Source of the DNA: Alistipes sp.
GTDB lineage: Bacteria > Bacteroidota > Bacteroidia > Bacteroidales > Rikenellaceae
Assembly (NCBI GenBank): GCA_017631275.1
Contig: JAGBTQ010000004.1
Coordinates: 1-64,000, forward strand
Reading direction: 5' to 3'
Length of the DNA stretch: 64,000 nucleotides
Shown here one piece after another: positions 61,993 to 64,000 of this stretch. A model generated the notes under the pieces. It had not been told where the DNA came from, searched no databases, and saw only the letters and a list, made by a program, of their open reading frames with translations. The position numbers and the translations under genes were made by a program. Position 1 is the first letter of the stretch, and each line of letters opens with the position of its first letter.

Positions 61993-63516
61993 CTATTTAT
62001 TACTTTCGTTAGGTTCTATCATCGAGCCTGGCGACTCGAGCTCGTGCTGAGGTATTGGCCACACGAAGCGCACATCGTCGGCATCTATTTTGAGCTCTGA
62101 GCCATGCTCCAACGACTGTTCCTGAGGCCTACGCTCGAAGCCCTTGTGCCAGCGCTTAAGGTCGCTAAGGCGGAAGCCCTCCATGTAGAGCTCCTTGATT
62201 CGCTCCTCCTCGATTGTCTGCATGGCATTTGCCTCGGTGATAGTCACGCTACCACTAAACGAGGCGTAGCGTGCAGCAAGCAACTCGCCAAGGTCGTTGC
62301 CTGCCGAAGAGTAGTTGCCCTTCATTGCATATGCCTCGGCACGTATTAGATACTGCTCGGCAAGGCGCAAAGGCTTTGGCATCGACACGTGGAGAATCTG
62401 CTGAGAGAAGAAGTCCATGTTGCCAAAGTACTTCATAAGAAGTGGCCATGTAAGACCGTGGCTATGTCCTGTCTGATATGTCTGGAAGTAGGTCGAGGCA
62501 CGTAGGTCTGCCCCATTATAGAGGTTGAGCACCCACTCCGAAGGCACATAGTCGGGCTTGAGTGTCGAGTAGTCGTAGTTGCAGAAGATGCGACCCAAAG
62601 CACCACCATACGACGTAGGAGTAAAGCCCACCTTCCAGATAATCTCTGTAGCATCGTCATATTGCCACATATAGGCAAAGTGGCTGAGCTCCGAGGTGAC
62701 CATAGTTGTGGTCGATGAGAGGATGTAGTAGCCGCTGTCGATAACACGTGATGAATAGTCGATAGCTGCGTCGTAGTCCTTCATATATAGCGCCACGCGA
62801 GCACGCAGGGCGTAGGCGGTATATTCGTTGAAGTATGGCGAACCAAACAGACCGCTCATAGGCACACTCGAGTTCACCTCCATAAGCTTTGCTGCTAGGT
62901 CTAGGTCCTCGATAACTCTCTCATACGACTTCTGGAGCGATGAGCGAATCATAGGCTCGTCGGTGTTGTACTTTGTGACAAGCACCACACCAAGCTCCTC
63001 CTCAGCCTCCGCCTTGCTCTCGTAGCTCTTGCAGTATAGCTTTATAAGCTCGCTATATGCCAGAGCACGGGCGAAGTATGCCTCGCCACATATCTGGTTG
63101 AAGTGCTCGATGTCTGCCTCCTCGACAAGGGTTGCCTCGACACGTGGGGCATACTCCAAGAGGTAGTTGGCACGTGCAATAACTGTGTAGAGCGCAGCAT
63201 AAACAGATGTTATCTCCGAGTTTGTGGCGAGAATATCCCAGCGCCAGATGTTGCCATAGGTGTTGGTATAGCCATTTATGGCATGCACCAAGTCGCACTG
63301 CACGTCGGGAAGTAGCGTGAGGTAGCCACTATAGAGGGCACTGCTCTTGAAACTGTCGTAAACGCCAATAGCCGCCTGATCCAAATCATCGAGGGTGTTG
63401 ATAGCCTTATCCTGAGGTATCGCATAGTCGGGATACTTCTCGAGGCATGAGGCGAGGGTGGTTGTGGCAATAAGCACGACCACCAATTTGCAGAGTGTAG
63501 TATATAGCTTTCTCAT
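61993..63516 (-). CDS. SusD/RagB-family substrate-binding lipoprotein
   Basis: The 507-residue product has a lipobox (LASC, then LEKYP) and the all-helical TPR-based SusD fold: NTYGNIWRWDILATNSE near the N terminus, AEAYFARALAYSELIKLYC (about 150-170), and the C-terminal RIKELYMEGFRLSDLKRWH signature. It forms the lid of the SusC transporter and captures substrate. It lies 12 bases after susC. RagB-type relatives can bind peptides, and the protease genes downstream favour that here. Confidence 0.95.
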   Translation of the reverse strand: MRKLYTTLCKLVVVLIATTTLASCLEKYPDYAIPQDKAINTLDDLDQAAIGVYDSFKSSALYSGYLTLLPDVQCDLVHAINGYTNTYGNIWRWDILATNSEITSVYAALYTVIARANYLLEYAPRVEATLVEEADIEHFNQICGEAYFARALAYSELIKLYCKSYESKAEAEEELGVVLVTKYNTDEPMIRSSLQKSYERVIEDLDLAAKLMEVNSSVPMSGLFGSPYFNEYTAYALRARVALYMKDYDAAIDYSSRVIDSGYYILSSTTTMVTSELSHFAYMWQYDDATEIIWKVGFTPTSYGGALGRIFCNYDYSTLKPDYVPSEWVLNLYNGADLRASTYFQTYQTGHSHGLTWPLLMKYFGNMDFFSQQILHVSMPKPLRLAEQYLIRAEAYAMKGNYSSAGNDLGELLAARYASFSGSVTITEANAMQTIEEERIKELYMEGFRLSDLKRWHKGFERRPQEQSLEHGSELKIDADDVRFVWPIPQHELESPGSMIEPNESNK

Positions 63517-63528
63517 TGCGTGCGCTGT

Positions 63529-64000
63529 TTAGAAGGTTAGGTCGATACCCATTGAGTATTGACGCGACATTGGGTACTGGGCCTGATATACGTTGCCCGA
63601 TGCCTCAGGGTCGATGCCCGTGAAGGCGGTAAACGTAAAGAGGTTTTGCGCCTGAACATATATGCGTGCCGAGGTGAAGAACTTGCTTTTGCGAAGTAGG
63701 TTAGATGGCAGCGAGTAGCTCAACATTACATTTTTGAGGCGTAGGAACGAGGCATTCTCCAAGAAGCGAGAGTCCATCTGTGGCGTTACGCCATAGCGTG
63801 GAATATCGGTAATGTCGCCCGGCTGCTTCCAGCCATCGTAGAGTATGCGGCGCGACTGGTTGTAGGTCGAGTATAGACCATTGCTCTCCTCGAAGAAGCG
63901 GTCGTTGTTGAACATCCATCTGTCGGCAACCCATGCAAATTGTGCCGAGAGCGACAATCCTCGCCACGATAGTGCTGTGCCGAAGCCGCCCTGCCATGGT
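63529..64000 (-). CDS. SusC/RagA-family TonB-dependent receptor (C-terminal part)
   Basis: Only the last 157 or so codons lie in the window; the gene continues past the right edge. The fragment has beta-barrel strands such as NASFLRLKNVMLSYSLPSNLL and ARIYVQAQNLFTFTAFTGIDPE, and ends YSMGIDLTF, with the C-terminal F that aids outer-membrane insertion. This is the usual C terminus of SusC proteins. It forms the import channel for the SusD protein next to it. Confidence 0.93.
   Translation of the reverse strand, partial: PWQGGFGTALSWRGLSLSAQFAWVADRWMFNNDRFFEESNGLYSTYNQSRRILYDGWKQPGDITDIPRYGVTPQMDSRFLENASFLRLKNVMLSYSLPSNLLRKSKFFTSARIYVQAQNLFTFTAFTGIDPEASGNVYQAQYPMSRQYSMGIDLTF

Overview
The window is a chromosomal segment of a member of the Bacteroidota, probably Bacteroidales. 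The supporting signs are a SusC/SusD pair with a train of surface lipoproteins, the LpxC-FabZ fusion, many promoters of the Bacteroidota type (TAnnTTTG about 7 bases before the start site, sometimes with TTTG about 21 bases upstream), weak Shine-Dalgarno signals, and lipoproteins whose Cys is followed by acidic residues. An Alistipes-like (Rikenellaceae) source is possible, but I cannot prove it from sequence alone.

Layout. 1-2.3 kb: 5S rRNA at the left edge, a long repeat-filled spacer, two small lipoproteins, and a tRNA-Leu on the minus strand. 2.3-6.4 kb: lspA, an unknown exported protein, xerC, hpf and obg. 6.9-9.9 kb: an SGNH hydrolase with an MBOAT acyltransferase, then a TonB-domain protein. 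10-12 kb: a two-component pair. 12.5-16.4 kb: purC, a DUF2807 lipoprotein, an MFS transporter and an outer-membrane protein. 16.4-20.9 kb: potABCD polyamine uptake. 21.4-25.8 kb: proS and an exported DPP IV-like peptidase. 25.8-28.5 kb: an isolated phage-like trio of large terminase, a 96-residue protein and a cI/LexA-like repressor. 28.9-34.5 kb: a DUF349 gene, pyrG and yidC. 34.9-38.4 kb: ackA, ptb and buk (acyl phosphate to fatty acid plus ATP). 38.5-42 kb: aroQ, a Wzx-type flippase, an ICMT-like methyltransferase and thiL. 42-45 kb: two large repeat-domain lipoproteins. 45.3-49.2 kb: argR, a TonB-like protein, lpxC-fabZ and lpxA. 49.7-64 kb: a minus-strand operon of at least ten genes, from susC and susD through LRR and BACON lipoproteins, a subtilisin-like lipoprotein, a DUF1573 protein and further lipoproteins.

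The most striking unexplained structure is a dispersed family of eleven near-complete 127-130 nt palindromic elements, plus degenerate copies. All lie in the same (+) orientation, directly at the 3' ends of plus-strand genes. Their left end usually begins inside the stop codon, and in one case encodes the last residues and the stop. The ends and the apical GTAC...GTAC core are conserved, while the stems between them fall into several unrelated sequences that still pair. Length and fold are therefore kept while sequence changes. Many copies are followed by a conserved block and a purine/pyrimidine-rich tail. A composite element of about 0.37 kb is repeated directly on both sides of the DPP IV, terminase and repressor segment. 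I regard this family as the best candidate for an undescribed system (structured 3' UTR or single-strand-DNA mobile element).

Other points: several promoters sit so close to the ATG that the mRNA should be leaderless; an inverted, decayed copy of the tRNA-Leu 3' end lies beside the intact gene; and the subtilisin/LRR/SusCD operon looks like a surface system for proteins or peptides rather than glycans.
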